A stretch of DNA of 48,986 bases from positions 1 through 48,986 of the forward strand of contig JAKAKW010000010.1 in assembly GCA_021824345.1 (NCBI GenBank). Direction: 5' to 3'. The stretch is from a bacterium. Lineage in GTDB: Bacteria; Patescibacteriota; Minisyncoccia; Phycocordibacterales; UBA9973. The notes beneath the pieces are model-generated. The model was given only the letters and a program-made list of their open reading frames with translations. It was not told where the DNA came from and did not search any database. Shown here piece by piece: positions 14,985 to 22,575 of the stretch. The position numbers and the translations under genes are program-made. Numbering within the stretch: position 1 is the first letter of the stretch; each line of letters opens with the position of its first letter.

Positions 14985-14993
14985 TGCTAAAAT
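14985..14993 (+). promoter_or_regulatory. Extended -10 of the membrane protein gene, leaderless type
   Basis: TGC-TAAAAT ends 6 bases before the ATG at 15000. Confidence 0.55.
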
Positions 14994-14999
14994 CTCGGC

Positions 15000-15590
15000 A
15001 TGGCGGATTACAAAACATACCTCGGCATTCTGTCCGTAGCCCTTCAGCTCATAAGTTATTCAATATACTTCACCGGAATTTGGAAAGGCAGGACCAAGCC
15101 CCATGCTTTCACTTGGATGGTATGGGGATTTATCAGCGTCATCGCTTTTACGGCTATTATCTCCGCCGGCGGAGGTGCCGGAGCGTGGGTACTTGGAATA
15201 AACGCCTTGCTCTGCTTGACCATTTCAGCCATAGGGTTTAAGCAAAAGAGAGTTACCTACGACCTGTATGACTGGCTGGCTCTGATTGGAGGTCTGCTAG
15301 GCGTGTTTTTATGGTGGCAGACAAAGGACCCGCTTTACGCCGTGATATTGGTGGCTCTTTCAGACTCAACTTCCGCCATACCTACTTTCCGTAAAGCATA
15401 TCGCCTGCCGTTTGAAGAAAACGCCCTGGCCTTCTCTATAGGAATCGTCAATTACCCGATAGCAATTCTGGCTTTGAGAACTTTGAATATAACCACATGG
15501 CTCTACCCCGCCACTATCGTGCTCGTTGATGCCATTATCGTGGCAATAATATTCTTCCGCAGAAGGCAACTGGGCAAAAAACCAATGTAA
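15000..15590 (+). CDS. Polytopic inner-membrane protein
   Basis: 196 residues with about six or seven transmembrane helices and short loops. The first segments (YLGILSVALQLISYSIYFTGI, then KPHAFTWMVWGFISVIAF) and the symmetrical later half (DPLYAVILVALSDSTSAIPTFRKAY) resemble the PQ-loop/SWEET-like fold of small transporters, with Pro-containing helices. The family is uncharacterised and no substrate can be named. The C terminus is basic (FRRRQLGKK), as expected for a cytoplasmic end. The gene is monocistronic, flanked by divergent and convergent genes. Confidence 0.78.
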   Translation: MADYKTYLGILSVALQLISYSIYFTGIWKGRTKPHAFTWMVWGFISVIAFTAIISAGGGAGAWVLGINALLCLTISAIGFKQKRVTYDLYDWLALIGGLLGVFLWWQTKDPLYAVILVALSDSTSAIPTFRKAYRLPFEENALAFSIGIVNYPIAILALRTLNITTWLYPATIVLVDAIIVAIIFFRRRQLGKKPM

Positions 15591-15592
15591 AG

Positions 15593-15601
15593 TTATCCAC
15601 A
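15593..15601 (+). other. Perfect DnaA box
   Basis: TTATCCACA, identical to the E. coli DnaA consensus, lies in the 21-base gap between convergent genes. Confidence 0.6.
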
Positions 15602-15611
15602 CATCTTTAAC

Positions 15612-17105
15612 TTATTCTACGCCGTGCTTTTTGTGGAGCTGGGAGATTTCTTTTTCTTCCAGCTCTTCTTTTTTTTCTTTTCCTCTCTCCCCCATCGTTT
15701 CAAGCGCATCATCGGGAAGCATATCCAAGGATTTTACAAGGGCGGAAAGATGTTCAACAGTATTTTTACTAGGATCGTCCAGCACCTCCTCCAAGAGCGC
15801 GTGCAAGATCCAGCCCATGCGCGGACCCGGCTTAACGCCGAGTTCTTTCATCATGAAATTGCCGTCAATTTTTAATTGGCCGACGGAAATGGGATCGCGC
15901 AGAGCTTCCTCAATCATGGCGAAGTACTTGCGAAGACGGTAAGGGGTTTCCTTTTTCTTCATTCCTACCCTGTCTGCTTCCCGTACATTCATAAGCGTCC
16001 AAATATTTTCTTTTCCAACCTTGGTTATAATCCGACGAACGGCAGAAAGGGTAATTTTTTCCGTATCGGAGAAAAACATATGGTTTCGCACCAGTTTTTC
16101 CACCAGTTCAATGTCTTTTCGGGGGAATTTCAGACGTTCCATTATTTTCTTTGCCATTCTGGCGCCGATAACTTCGTGCCCATAGAAAGTATATTTCCCT
16201 TTTCCATTGCCTTTTGTACTATCAAACCGTCTGGACCTGGGTTTGCCAATATCGTGAAACAGGGCCGCCATTCTGATCTCAAAAGGTAGACCTTTGTCCG
16301 CGGAATGCTGGACGGCATGAAGCAAATGGTTCCACACGTCGTATATATGCTCCCCTAATTGTTCACAACCCACTCCCTCCTCAAGTTCCGGAATGATATT
16401 TTTCAGCAATCCGGACTTATGTAACATCGTTATCCCTACAGCAGGGAAAGGCGACATCATTATCTTTACAAACTCATCACGGATCCTTTCGGCTGATATT
16501 TTCTTTATTAAATCGGCGTTTTTAATAATACTTTCCATGGTTTCATGCGAAACAGTGAAGCCAAGCTGTACAGAAAAACGCACCGCTCGCAGCATTCTTA
16601 ACGCATCTTCCTTGAATCTTTCGTCCGGCTTCCCTACTGTCCTTATTGTCTTTTTCTCAATGTCCTTTATACCATCAAACATGTCCGTTAGATGTCCTTT
16701 TGAATCTAAAGCCAAAGCATTCATGGTAAAATCCCTGCGTCTCAAATCGTCCTCGAGTTTGTCGCTGAATTTGACTTCGTCCGGATGGCGAAAATCGCTG
16801 TATTTTGCTTCTATCCGATAAGGAGTGATTTCAATTTGCCGGAGAGTTTCATCTTTGACATTTTCATTTATTACAAGTACGGTGCCGAAGTCATTTTCGT
16901 ATACAGTTTTCTCAAACAGGGGCATTATTTCCTCCGGCTTTGCGTTGGTGGCAATATCCCAATCTTTAGGCTTATTTTCTAAGACCAAATCCCTAACACA
17001 TCCTCCGACCATGTATGCCTCAAAACCCGCTTTTTCAAGCTTATTTATTTCATTCAGCACCCCTTTGGGAACTTTCTTTATCAGATCTTTATATTCCTTT
17101 GGCAT
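15612..17105 (-). CDS. cca: CCA tRNA nucleotidyltransferase with HD domain
   Basis: 497 residues from the ATG at 17105; the longer frame to 17255 would read through the tRNA-Arg gene and is rejected. The head domain has AYMVGGCVRDLVL (GG and RD motifs), DWDIAT with the two metal-binding Asp, and RRDFTMNALA. The neck and body follow (EDALRMLRAVRFSVQLGF, the ERxxxE-type NTP template ISAERIRDEF). An HD phosphohydrolase domain lies in the C-terminal half (MAALFHDIGKP). The enzyme adds CCA to tRNA 3' ends. It is needed here because none of the five tRNA genes in the window encodes CCA. Its ATG is only 11 bases after tRNA-Arg. Confidence 0.95.
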   Translation of the reverse strand: MPKEYKDLIKKVPKGVLNEINKLEKAGFEAYMVGGCVRDLVLENKPKDWDIATNAKPEEIMPLFEKTVYENDFGTVLVINENVKDETLRQIEITPYRIEAKYSDFRHPDEVKFSDKLEDDLRRRDFTMNALALDSKGHLTDMFDGIKDIEKKTIRTVGKPDERFKEDALRMLRAVRFSVQLGFTVSHETMESIIKNADLIKKISAERIRDEFVKIMMSPFPAVGITMLHKSGLLKNIIPELEEGVGCEQLGEHIYDVWNHLLHAVQHSADKGLPFEIRMAALFHDIGKPRSRRFDSTKGNGKGKYTFYGHEVIGARMAKKIMERLKFPRKDIELVEKLVRNHMFFSDTEKITLSAVRRIITKVGKENIWTLMNVREADRVGMKKKETPYRLRKYFAMIEEALRDPISVGQLKIDGNFMMKELGVKPGPRMGWILHALLEEVLDDPSKNTVEHLSALVKSLDMLPDDALETMGERGKEKKEELEEKEISQLHKKHGVE

Positions 17106-17116
17106 AATATCTTTTG

Positions 17117-17188
17117 TGCACCCGGAGGGATTCGAACCCCCACTAACGGTTCCGAAGACCGTTGTGATATCCATTTCACTACGGGTGC
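17117..17188 (-). tRNA. tRNA-Arg (TCG)
   Basis: 72 nt. Acceptor stem GCACCCG pairs with CGGGTGC. Anticodon stem ACGGT/ACCGT holds loop CTTCGGA with anticodon TCG. T-arm GGTTCGAATCC is standard. CCA is not encoded. A TATACT -10 lies upstream on the minus strand (17215-17210). Confidence 0.95.
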
Positions 17189-17297
17189 CTGTTAATTTGT
17201 AATGCAAATAGTATACACTTTTTGCGGGCAAGATTGCACTTCGAGATCGGATCAATTATAATATTCGCGGGAAAGTTTCTTGATTTGACATCCGTTT

Positions 17298-17368
17298 GCG
17301 GTCATGGTTTAGTGGTAGAACACGTCCTTGCCAAGGATGAGACGGGAGTCCGATTCTCCCTGGCCGCA
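17298..17368 (+). tRNA. tRNA-Gly (GCC)
   Basis: 71 nt. Acceptor GCGGTCA/TGGCCGC pairs with one G-U. Anticodon loop TTGCCAA contains GCC. D-loop TTTAGTGGTAGAA is typical of tRNA-Gly. CCA is not encoded. Confidence 0.95.
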
Positions 17369-17653
17369 CAGAGATTTTTAAAGTCCATAATCGACATTTT
17401 TTATGTCCTTTATGCGGCTTTTTAATGTCTTTAACTATTAAGTCTTTATTCACAATCTGTGGATAACTATGTGAGTATTGTTTATAAAGGACGTCTTTTA
17501 TGATGTCTTTTTGAAGTGACTTTTATAAGAAATAGCTTGACAAATAAGAATATTTTTGTAAAAGTCATTAAAAATCCTTATTTAGTTTCACGTGATAGAA
17601 TTTTAATAATTGTTTCGTATGAAACTTTCATTAATTTACAAAATTTATAAAAT
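17369..17653. other. AT-rich intergenic region with a DnaA box and parS-like half-palindromes
   Basis: 285 bases without a convincing gene. It contains TGTGGATAA (17458-17466), the reverse complement of a perfect DnaA box, and many imperfect copies of a TGTCTTT/AGTCTTT word (17400-17530). It also contains GTTTCACGTGA (17585-17595), 11 consecutive bases of the ParB site TGTTTCACGTGAAACA. Further along is GTTTCGTATGAAAC (17612-17625). A regulatory or chromosome-organising role is inferred. Confidence 0.4.
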
Positions 17654-18067
17654 ATGCCAAAGGTTTTTACATCTAAAAAACAAAAAATCGGAGAGGTGGG
17701 AGAGAATATTGCTACACGGTTTCTTATGAAACATGGGTTTAAAATTATAGAAAGAAACTACACAAAACCATGTGGGGAAATAGATATTGTCGCTATAAAG
17801 TCAGGTAAGCTGTTCTTTGTCGAGGTAAAATCAATTTCTACTTTTGTATTTGGTCGCAACGAGAAACATGGTGCATGCGACAGTTATCGGCCAGAGGAGA
17901 ATATACACCCGCTCAAAATGCGTCGCATGGCCCGCACTGTCCAAACATATCTTTTACAAAGGCACGTTTCATGCGAAACTGAATGGCAAGTGGATTTAAT
18001 TGTAATATTTATGAATTTCAAGGACAGGATAGCAAGAATAAAAGTGGTAAAGGACATAATCTTATGA
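17654..18067 (+). CDS. yraN: YraN family (UPF0102) endonuclease-like protein
   Basis: 137 residues. The order KIGEVGENIATRFLMKHGFKI, then GEIDIVAIKSGKLFFVEVKS, reproduces the restriction-endonuclease-like core of YraN with the E, D and ExK residues (GEID, FVEVK) expected at its active site. The C-terminal helix (HPLKMRRMARTVQTYLL) and final strand (WQVDLIVIF) are also family-like. The cellular role of YraN is unresolved; a link to recombination or repair has been proposed for the fold. The coding sequence contains another GTTTC-N4-GAAAC palindrome (17966-17979). Confidence 0.9.
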   Translation: MPKVFTSKKQKIGEVGENIATRFLMKHGFKIIERNYTKPCGEIDIVAIKSGKLFFVEVKSISTFVFGRNEKHGACDSYRPEENIHPLKMRRMARTVQTYLLQRHVSCETEWQVDLIVIFMNFKDRIARIKVVKDIIL

Positions 18068-18098
18068 TAGAATCAGAAAGCTTTTCGGGGGATTGGAC

Positions 18099-18169
18099 CG
18101 GGGTATAGTGTAATGGTAGCACGAGTCCTTTGGGAGGATTTAGTCTCGGTTCAAATCCGAGTACCCCGA
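18099..18169 (+). tRNA. tRNA-Pro (TGG)
   Basis: 71 nt. Acceptor CGGGGTA/TACCCCG is perfect. Anticodon loop TTTGGGA contains TGG. The T-arm CTCGG-TTCAAAT-CCGAG is perfect. CCA is not encoded. Four bases separate it from the next tRNA. Confidence 0.95.
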
Positions 18170-18173
18170 CATT

Positions 18174-18244
18174 GCGGGATTAGTTTATCGGTAAAATGAC
18201 AGTTTTCCAAACTGTAGTGACCGGTCCGACTCCGGTATCCCGCA
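18174..18244 (+). tRNA. tRNA-Gly (TCC)
   Basis: 71 nt. Acceptor GCGGGAT/ATCCCGC is perfect. Anticodon stem ACAGT/ACTGT holds loop TTTCCAA with anticodon TCC. CCA is not encoded. It is probably co-transcribed with tRNA-Pro. Confidence 0.95.
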
Positions 18245-18311
18245 CAAAACTTTCTGATAGCAAACAAGTATTGCGACTCTCAACGCTTGACAGGAGTAGT
18301 AAAATAAAAAT

Positions 18312-19058
18312 ATGCCCATAATAATCCTGATAAGCATCGCCACTTTCGCCTCCACCTTGCTTGGAGGGCTTTTTGCACTGAAATTTAAAGACAAGCTTCA
18401 TCTGATCCTTGGTTTTTCAGCAGGCGCAATTATTGGAGTGGCTTTTTTTGATCTTCTGCCTGAATCAATCAGCCTGGGAAGCGGAAGATATGACGTGGCG
18501 GCAATTACTTCCATCACCGCTTTGGGCTTTGTTGCTTACACCATTTTAGACAGATTCGTTTTTTTTCATTCCCACAGCAATGATGAGCACGATCATGGAG
18601 AGGAAATAAAAAATCACGTCACAAGAAGAGGAATACTCGGAGCTGGCAGCTTGTCCACACACAGTTTTCTTGATGGCGCCGCAATCGGTTTGGCTTTTCA
18701 AGTATCCGCCATGGTTGGAGCAATAGTGGCGGTGGCCGTATTGGTGCATGATTTTTCCGACGGAATAAATACGGTTAATTTGGTACTGAAAAATTACGGA
18801 ACAAAAAACCAGGCATTCAGATGGCTTTTAGCGGACGCGATAGCGCCTGTTTTAGGAGTAATTTCGACTTTGTTCTTCACGGTACCTGAATCTGTTTTAG
18901 GCATTATTTTAGCGGTATTTGCGGGATTCTTCCTATATATTGGCGCTTCGGATTTGTTGCCGGAAAGCCATCATAGTCATCCGACTGCATGGACTACCTT
19001 TGCAACTGTCATTGGAGTGACGGTGCTTTATGGCGCGATAAGACTGGCAGGGGTGTAA
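18312..19058 (+). CDS. ZIP family metal transporter
   Basis: 248 residues with about eight membrane helices. A His-rich cytoplasmic loop follows helix 3 (HSHSNDEHDHG). Helix 4 carries HSFLDGAAIG and helix 5 VLVHDFSDGIN, the two metal-binding helices of ZIP proteins. A final His cluster is ESHHSH. The protein is expected to bring in divalent zinc, iron or manganese; specificity cannot be read from sequence. TAAAAT ends 6 bases before the ATG, so the mRNA is probably leaderless. Confidence 0.93.
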   Translation: MPIIILISIATFASTLLGGLFALKFKDKLHLILGFSAGAIIGVAFFDLLPESISLGSGRYDVAAITSITALGFVAYTILDRFVFFHSHSNDEHDHGEEIKNHVTRRGILGAGSLSTHSFLDGAAIGLAFQVSAMVGAIVAVAVLVHDFSDGINTVNLVLKNYGTKNQAFRWLLADAIAPVLGVISTLFFTVPESVLGIILAVFAGFFLYIGASDLLPESHHSHPTAWTTFATVIGVTVLYGAIRLAGV

Positions 19059-19070
19059 TACACAGAACAA

Positions 19071-19112
19071 TAAAAGGGAGCAATTTGCCTGTTGTCAAAT
19101 TGCTCCCTTTTA
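19071..19112. terminator. Bidirectional intrinsic terminator
   Basis: A 17-bp stem (about AAAAGGGAGCAATTTG with its complement) and 8-base loop lies between the convergent ZIP and peptidase genes. A-runs and T-runs flank both sides, so it should terminate in both directions. Confidence 0.9.
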
Positions 19113-19135
19113 TTGTATTTCAAAAACAAAAATAT

Positions 19136-20194
19136 TTATTTCTTCCAGGAAGCGTCAACGCCCGGGTTTCTGGCACCATGCACTTCAAAGTGCAGATGGG
19201 GTCCGGTAGAGTGGCCGGTAGATCCGATATATCCTATGATCTGCCCTTGAGAAACTTCCTCGCCCCAGCGAGCCACTATTCTTGATTGGTGCGCATACAA
19301 AGTTTGGGTGCCGTTTGGATGGTCAATGATTACCAAATTGCCGAACCCTCCGTTCCAACCTGTCCTGGAGAACGAAACCCGGCCGGCGGCTGCAGCATAG
19401 ATCGGAGTGCCCGTGGGCGCCGCAAGATCCACTCCATTGTTGGCGTGCAATCCTTGAGTCAGCACATATCCCGGAACCGGATTCACATAATATCCTGAAA
19501 GATTGGGCAGGGAAGAGTGCGATTGATAGTATTTAATATCTTGGGCAAGACTTTGGTTTAGATTTTTTGCAGGAGTACCGCCACCTTCATCCATCATTTG
19601 TCCATTCGGAATTATCAATTGATTGCCTACGGAAAGCTTTGCGCTATCGGCCAGGCTGTTGTATTGCAAGATGTCTTGGACATCCGCTTTATATTTTTTT
19701 GCAATACTCTGAAGAGTATCTCCTTTCTTGACCGTGTATTCAATTCCATTCACCGGTAAAATCAAAAGGACGTCACCGGGTTTAATGGTGGCGCCTTTTT
19801 TCATATCGTTGGCCCAAAGAATAGTGTTTGTGGAAACGTCATACATGTCGGCTATCTGAGACAAAGTGTCTCCATTGCGTACAACATAAACGCTTATTTG
19901 GCCGGGCGAGAAGGTTTGGTCTTGGGTAGCGCTTGTTTGGTCTTGGGGATTATTTGGGACCAGGGCGTTGTTGTCCACTATGTTGTTTGAGGTACTGGAA
20001 GACACCGGATCTGCTGGACTTTTACTTCCATTGGCGTAGGCCAAAATCTGAATAGGAGACAAGCTGTTTTCCAAAATATCCATATTTTGGGAGGTCATAT
20101 CCGTCCCTTGCCCCCCCGTGGTTTCGGCAGATACCTTGGGCCCGAAAATAGTGGAAAAAATACTGGCATTTGTCGTCTCGGGTACCAAAAACAT
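19136..20194 (-). CDS. LysM-M23 family peptidoglycan peptidase
   Basis: 352 residues from the first ATG (20194). Two LysM domains (about residues 104-150, QISVYVVRNGDTLSQIADMY, and 152-197, YTVKKGDTLQSIAKKY) bind peptidoglycan. The M23 metallopeptidase domain follows, with GLHANNGVDLAAPTGTP, TLYAHQSRI and GPHLHFEVHG supplying the metal ligands. It should cut cell-wall cross-links outside the membrane. In frame upstream, codons from 20251 encode IKPNFK and then LSLFLAISLSIGMFLVPE ending in TTNA, a good signal peptide with no ATG, GTG or TTG to start it. The true start may be ATA at 20251. Confidence 0.9.
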   Translation of the reverse strand: MFLVPETTNASIFSTIFGPKVSAETTGGQGTDMTSQNMDILENSLSPIQILAYANGSKSPADPVSSSTSNNIVDNNALVPNNPQDQTSATQDQTFSPGQISVYVVRNGDTLSQIADMYDVSTNTILWANDMKKGATIKPGDVLLILPVNGIEYTVKKGDTLQSIAKKYKADVQDILQYNSLADSAKLSVGNQLIIPNGQMMDEGGGTPAKNLNQSLAQDIKYYQSHSSLPNLSGYYVNPVPGYVLTQGLHANNGVDLAAPTGTPIYAAAAGRVSFSRTGWNGGFGNLVIIDHPNGTQTLYAHQSRIVARWGEEVSQGQIIGYIGSTGHSTGPHLHFEVHGARNPGVDASWKK

Positions 20195-20251
20195 CCCTAT
20201 AGATAGGGAAATGGCTAGAAAAAGACTCAGTATTTTAAAATTAGGCTTTAT

Positions 20252-20430
20252 AAATCAAGCGAATATCGCTGAATACCCTTGGCGTGCGACCTGTCCCGGA
20301 TAGGCCGGGAAACTCCCCCTAGGGAGAAAATGTAGCTCTAAATAAGGGTTTTCTAGCGAAATTACTGTCGTTTCAAGCGTTTCAGCCGTATATTCCTGCT
20401 ATCGTTCAGCGCTATCCATAAGGGTAGCAC
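20252..20430 (-). promoter_or_regulatory. Long structured leader of the peptidase gene
   Basis: In the 359-base divergent gap, this portion has complementary arms that cross: ATAGCGCTGAA (20415-20405) with TTCAGCGATAT (20273-20263), and TACCCTT (20426-20420) with AAGGGTA (20280-20274). Smaller stems inside are TCCCGG/CCGGGA (20311-20293 region) and CTCCC/GGGAG (20324-20312 region). It could be a pseudoknotted or switching leader. It matches no riboswitch consensus I know; promoter candidates are TTGACT/TTGACC near 20449-20441. Confidence 0.45.
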
Positions 20431-20541
20431 AAAAGGGGGTCAAGTCAATCATTTGAGGGGAAAACGCACGTGGAAAAAAATTGACAATTTTAAAAAAAAT
20501 TAGCCTTATTTTTAACAAAAAAATGCGAAAAAATGTGTTAG

Positions 20542-20547
20542 TATATA
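20542..20547 (+). promoter_or_regulatory. -10 of uvrD, leaderless type
   Basis: TATATA ends 6 bases before the ATG at 20554. A perfect TTGACA occurs at 20481 but is too distant to pair with it. Confidence 0.5.
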
Positions 20548-20553
20548 AATCTG

Positions 20554-22575
20554 ATGGACCATTTATCGGAATTAAACGACAGGCAGAAAGAGGCGGCGCT
20601 TCATACGAAGGGGCCGCTTTTAATCGTGGCTGGAGCGGGAGCGGGCAAGACCAAAACCATCACCCATCGCATAATTAACCTTATAAAACAGGGCATTCCG
20701 CCGGAAAAGATCCTGGCAGTGACTTTTACCAACAAGGCGGCAAGGGAAATGCGGGAAAGGATTTTATCCGAGATAGAAAAAAACGCGAAAGGACAAGACT
20801 CTTTCCCGTTTGTCAGCACCTTCCATGCGCTCGGCGTTTTCATCATAAAGGAAAATGCCCGCCTTCTGGGCCTTACCAGGCATTTCAGCATCCTGGATGA
20901 GGCAGATTCCACCGCTATGATCAAGGAATCTATCAAAGAAATAAATCTTGATCCGAAAGAATACGAACCGCGCCGAATAAAAGGTATCATCAGCCGAGAA
21001 AAAGGAAACTTTACCGACCTGGAAGAATATAAGGAGCGCCAAGACCATATGGCGAAGATCGCCGGCCGAGTATGGGAGCTTTACGAAGAAAAAAAGAAAA
21101 AAGAGAACGCCCTGGATTTTGACGATTTGCTCTTAAAGACGGTCAAACTTCTGAAGGAAAACAAAATTGTAAGAAAAAAATATCAGAACAAATGGGAATA
21201 CTTGCATATAGACGAATACCAGGACACGAACGAAGTGCAATATAGACTCTCGCTCCTCCTTGCGGAAGGACATGGAAACATCTGCGTAGTGGGAGACGCG
21301 GATCAAAATGTGTACAGCTGGCGGGGGGCAAACCTGAAAAATATTTTGCATTTTGAAAAAGATTATCCCGGCACAAAAGTGGTCTTGCTCGAACAAAACT
21401 ATCGTTCCACCCAAAATATCCTTGAAGCGGCCAATGTGGTTATCAAAAAAAACAAATTCCGGCCGGAGAAGAATCTTTTCACCAAAAATGAAGAAGGCGA
21501 TAGGATTTCCCTGTACGAAGCTCTGGATGAAACAGATGAAGCGGATTTTGTGGCAACGAAGATTTTGGAGATTTTAGACGGAGGAGGGATCAGTAAAATT
21601 TTCTCGGGTCCTCGGGTCGGCCGCACCTCGAAAATGCGAATCAGCGGCCTCAACCAGACCGCTCGAAAATTTTCTGATCTCCCCTCCGTCAATCTCTCCG
21701 AGGTTGCCGTCCTGTACCGCACCAATTTCCAGTCGCGCGCGCTGGAAGAAGCGATGCTCCGATACAATATTCAATACCAGGTGCTCGGGATAAAATTCTT
21801 TGAAAGAAGAGAGGTGAAGGATACTCTCGCTTACTTGCGGGCCGCTCTGAATCCGGACAGCCTTTCGGACATAAGGCGGATAATAAATTTTCCGAAAAGG
21901 GGAGTGGGCAAGGTTACTTTGGCCAAGCTTTTCGCGGGGGAAGAAAAATCATTACCGGCCGGCATGAGAGTAAAAATATCCATCTTTTACAAGGTTTTAG
22001 AGGAAATCGCGGAAAAAATCCGCACGGAAAAAGCAAGCGCCGCCATTAAATTTGCGGTAAAAAAATCCGGCATAGAAACAGAGCTATCCAGCGGCACAGA
22101 AGAAGATTCAGAGCGATTGGAAAACATAAAAGAGCTGGCTACGCTCGCTCTAAAATATGATCAAATGCCTCCCGGAGAGGGAATAGAAAAACTGCTGGAA
22201 GACGCTGCTTTAGCCGGCGAACAGGACAGCTTAAGCAATAAAAAAGAGAATGAAAACAAAAATGCCGTGAAGCTCATGACGGTACACGCCGCAAAAGGTT
22301 TGGAGTTTGAATACGTGTTTGTCGTCGGGTTGGAAGAAGGACTCTTCCCAAATGAACGCGAGGGTGAAGTAAAGTCAGCAGAAGACTCGGAAGAGGAGCG
22401 CCGCCTGTTTTATGTGGCGCTTACCCGCGCGAAGAAAAAACTTTTTTTGTCTTATGCCAATTACCGCACTATTTTCGGCTCTCGTTCCATCAACGCTCCG
22501 TCAGAATTCATATACGACATTCCGGGCGATCTTCTGGAACACGAAGGGGAGAAAATCAAAACAATCTATTTATGA
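20554..22575 (+). CDS. uvrD: UvrD/PcrA-type superfamily 1 DNA helicase
   Basis: 673 residues. SF1A motifs appear in order: Q-motif LNDRQKEAAL, Walker A AGAGAGKT (26-33), VTFTNKAAREM, LHIDEYQDTNEVQ at about 217, VGDADQNVYSWRGA, EQNYRSTQNIL, VAVLYRTNFQSRALE, VKLMTVHAAKGLEF and RRLFYVALTRAKKKL. It unwinds DNA 3' to 5' in repair. Between the strand ending KILEILDGG (about 342) and LSEVAVLYRTN (about 380), an in-frame segment of about 35 residues is encoded by palindromic element D. The equivalent position in other UvrD proteins is a short linker. The C-terminal tail of PcrA is shortened. Its stop overlaps the ksgA start by 4 bases. Confidence 0.95.
   Translation: MDHLSELNDRQKEAALHTKGPLLIVAGAGAGKTKTITHRIINLIKQGIPPEKILAVTFTNKAAREMRERILSEIEKNAKGQDSFPFVSTFHALGVFIIKENARLLGLTRHFSILDEADSTAMIKESIKEINLDPKEYEPRRIKGIISREKGNFTDLEEYKERQDHMAKIAGRVWELYEEKKKKENALDFDDLLLKTVKLLKENKIVRKKYQNKWEYLHIDEYQDTNEVQYRLSLLLAEGHGNICVVGDADQNVYSWRGANLKNILHFEKDYPGTKVVLLEQNYRSTQNILEAANVVIKKNKFRPEKNLFTKNEEGDRISLYEALDETDEADFVATKILEILDGGGISKIFSGPRVGRTSKMRISGLNQTARKFSDLPSVNLSEVAVLYRTNFQSRALEEAMLRYNIQYQVLGIKFFERREVKDTLAYLRAALNPDSLSDIRRIINFPKRGVGKVTLAKLFAGEEKSLPAGMRVKISIFYKVLEEIAEKIRTEKASAAIKFAVKKSGIETELSSGTEEDSERLENIKELATLALKYDQMPPGEGIEKLLEDAALAGEQDSLSNKKENENKNAVKLMTVHAAKGLEFEYVFVVGLEEGLFPNEREGEVKSAEDSEEERRLFYVALTRAKKKLFLSYANYRTIFGSRSINAPSEFIYDIPGDLLEHEGEKIKTIYL
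21579..21688. repeat. Nested palindromic element D, in frame inside uvrD
   Basis: 110 bp. The outer arms (about 21579-21603 and 21665-21688) pair over about 24 bases with two mismatches and one bulge, the core being GATCAG plus AAAATTTTC and its complement. Inside is GGCCGC/GCGGCC with flanking GGT/ACC. The inner ends are TTCTCGGGTC (21601-21610) and GACCGCTCGAA (21657-21667), matching the other elements. The length keeps the uvrD frame open. Confidence 0.72.

Noticed and set aside
20252-20430. c-di-AMP (ydaO-type), c-di-GMP, SAM or cobalamin riboswitch upstream of the peptidase
   Set aside because: The hallmark conserved blocks of these classes, as I remember them, are not present in either order or spacing. 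I kept only a structured-leader call.
20554-22575. Alternative genetic code with UGA as glycine, as in some CPR lineages
   Set aside because: UGA ends uvrD at the expected place and overlaps the ksgA start; core genes contain no in-frame UGA.
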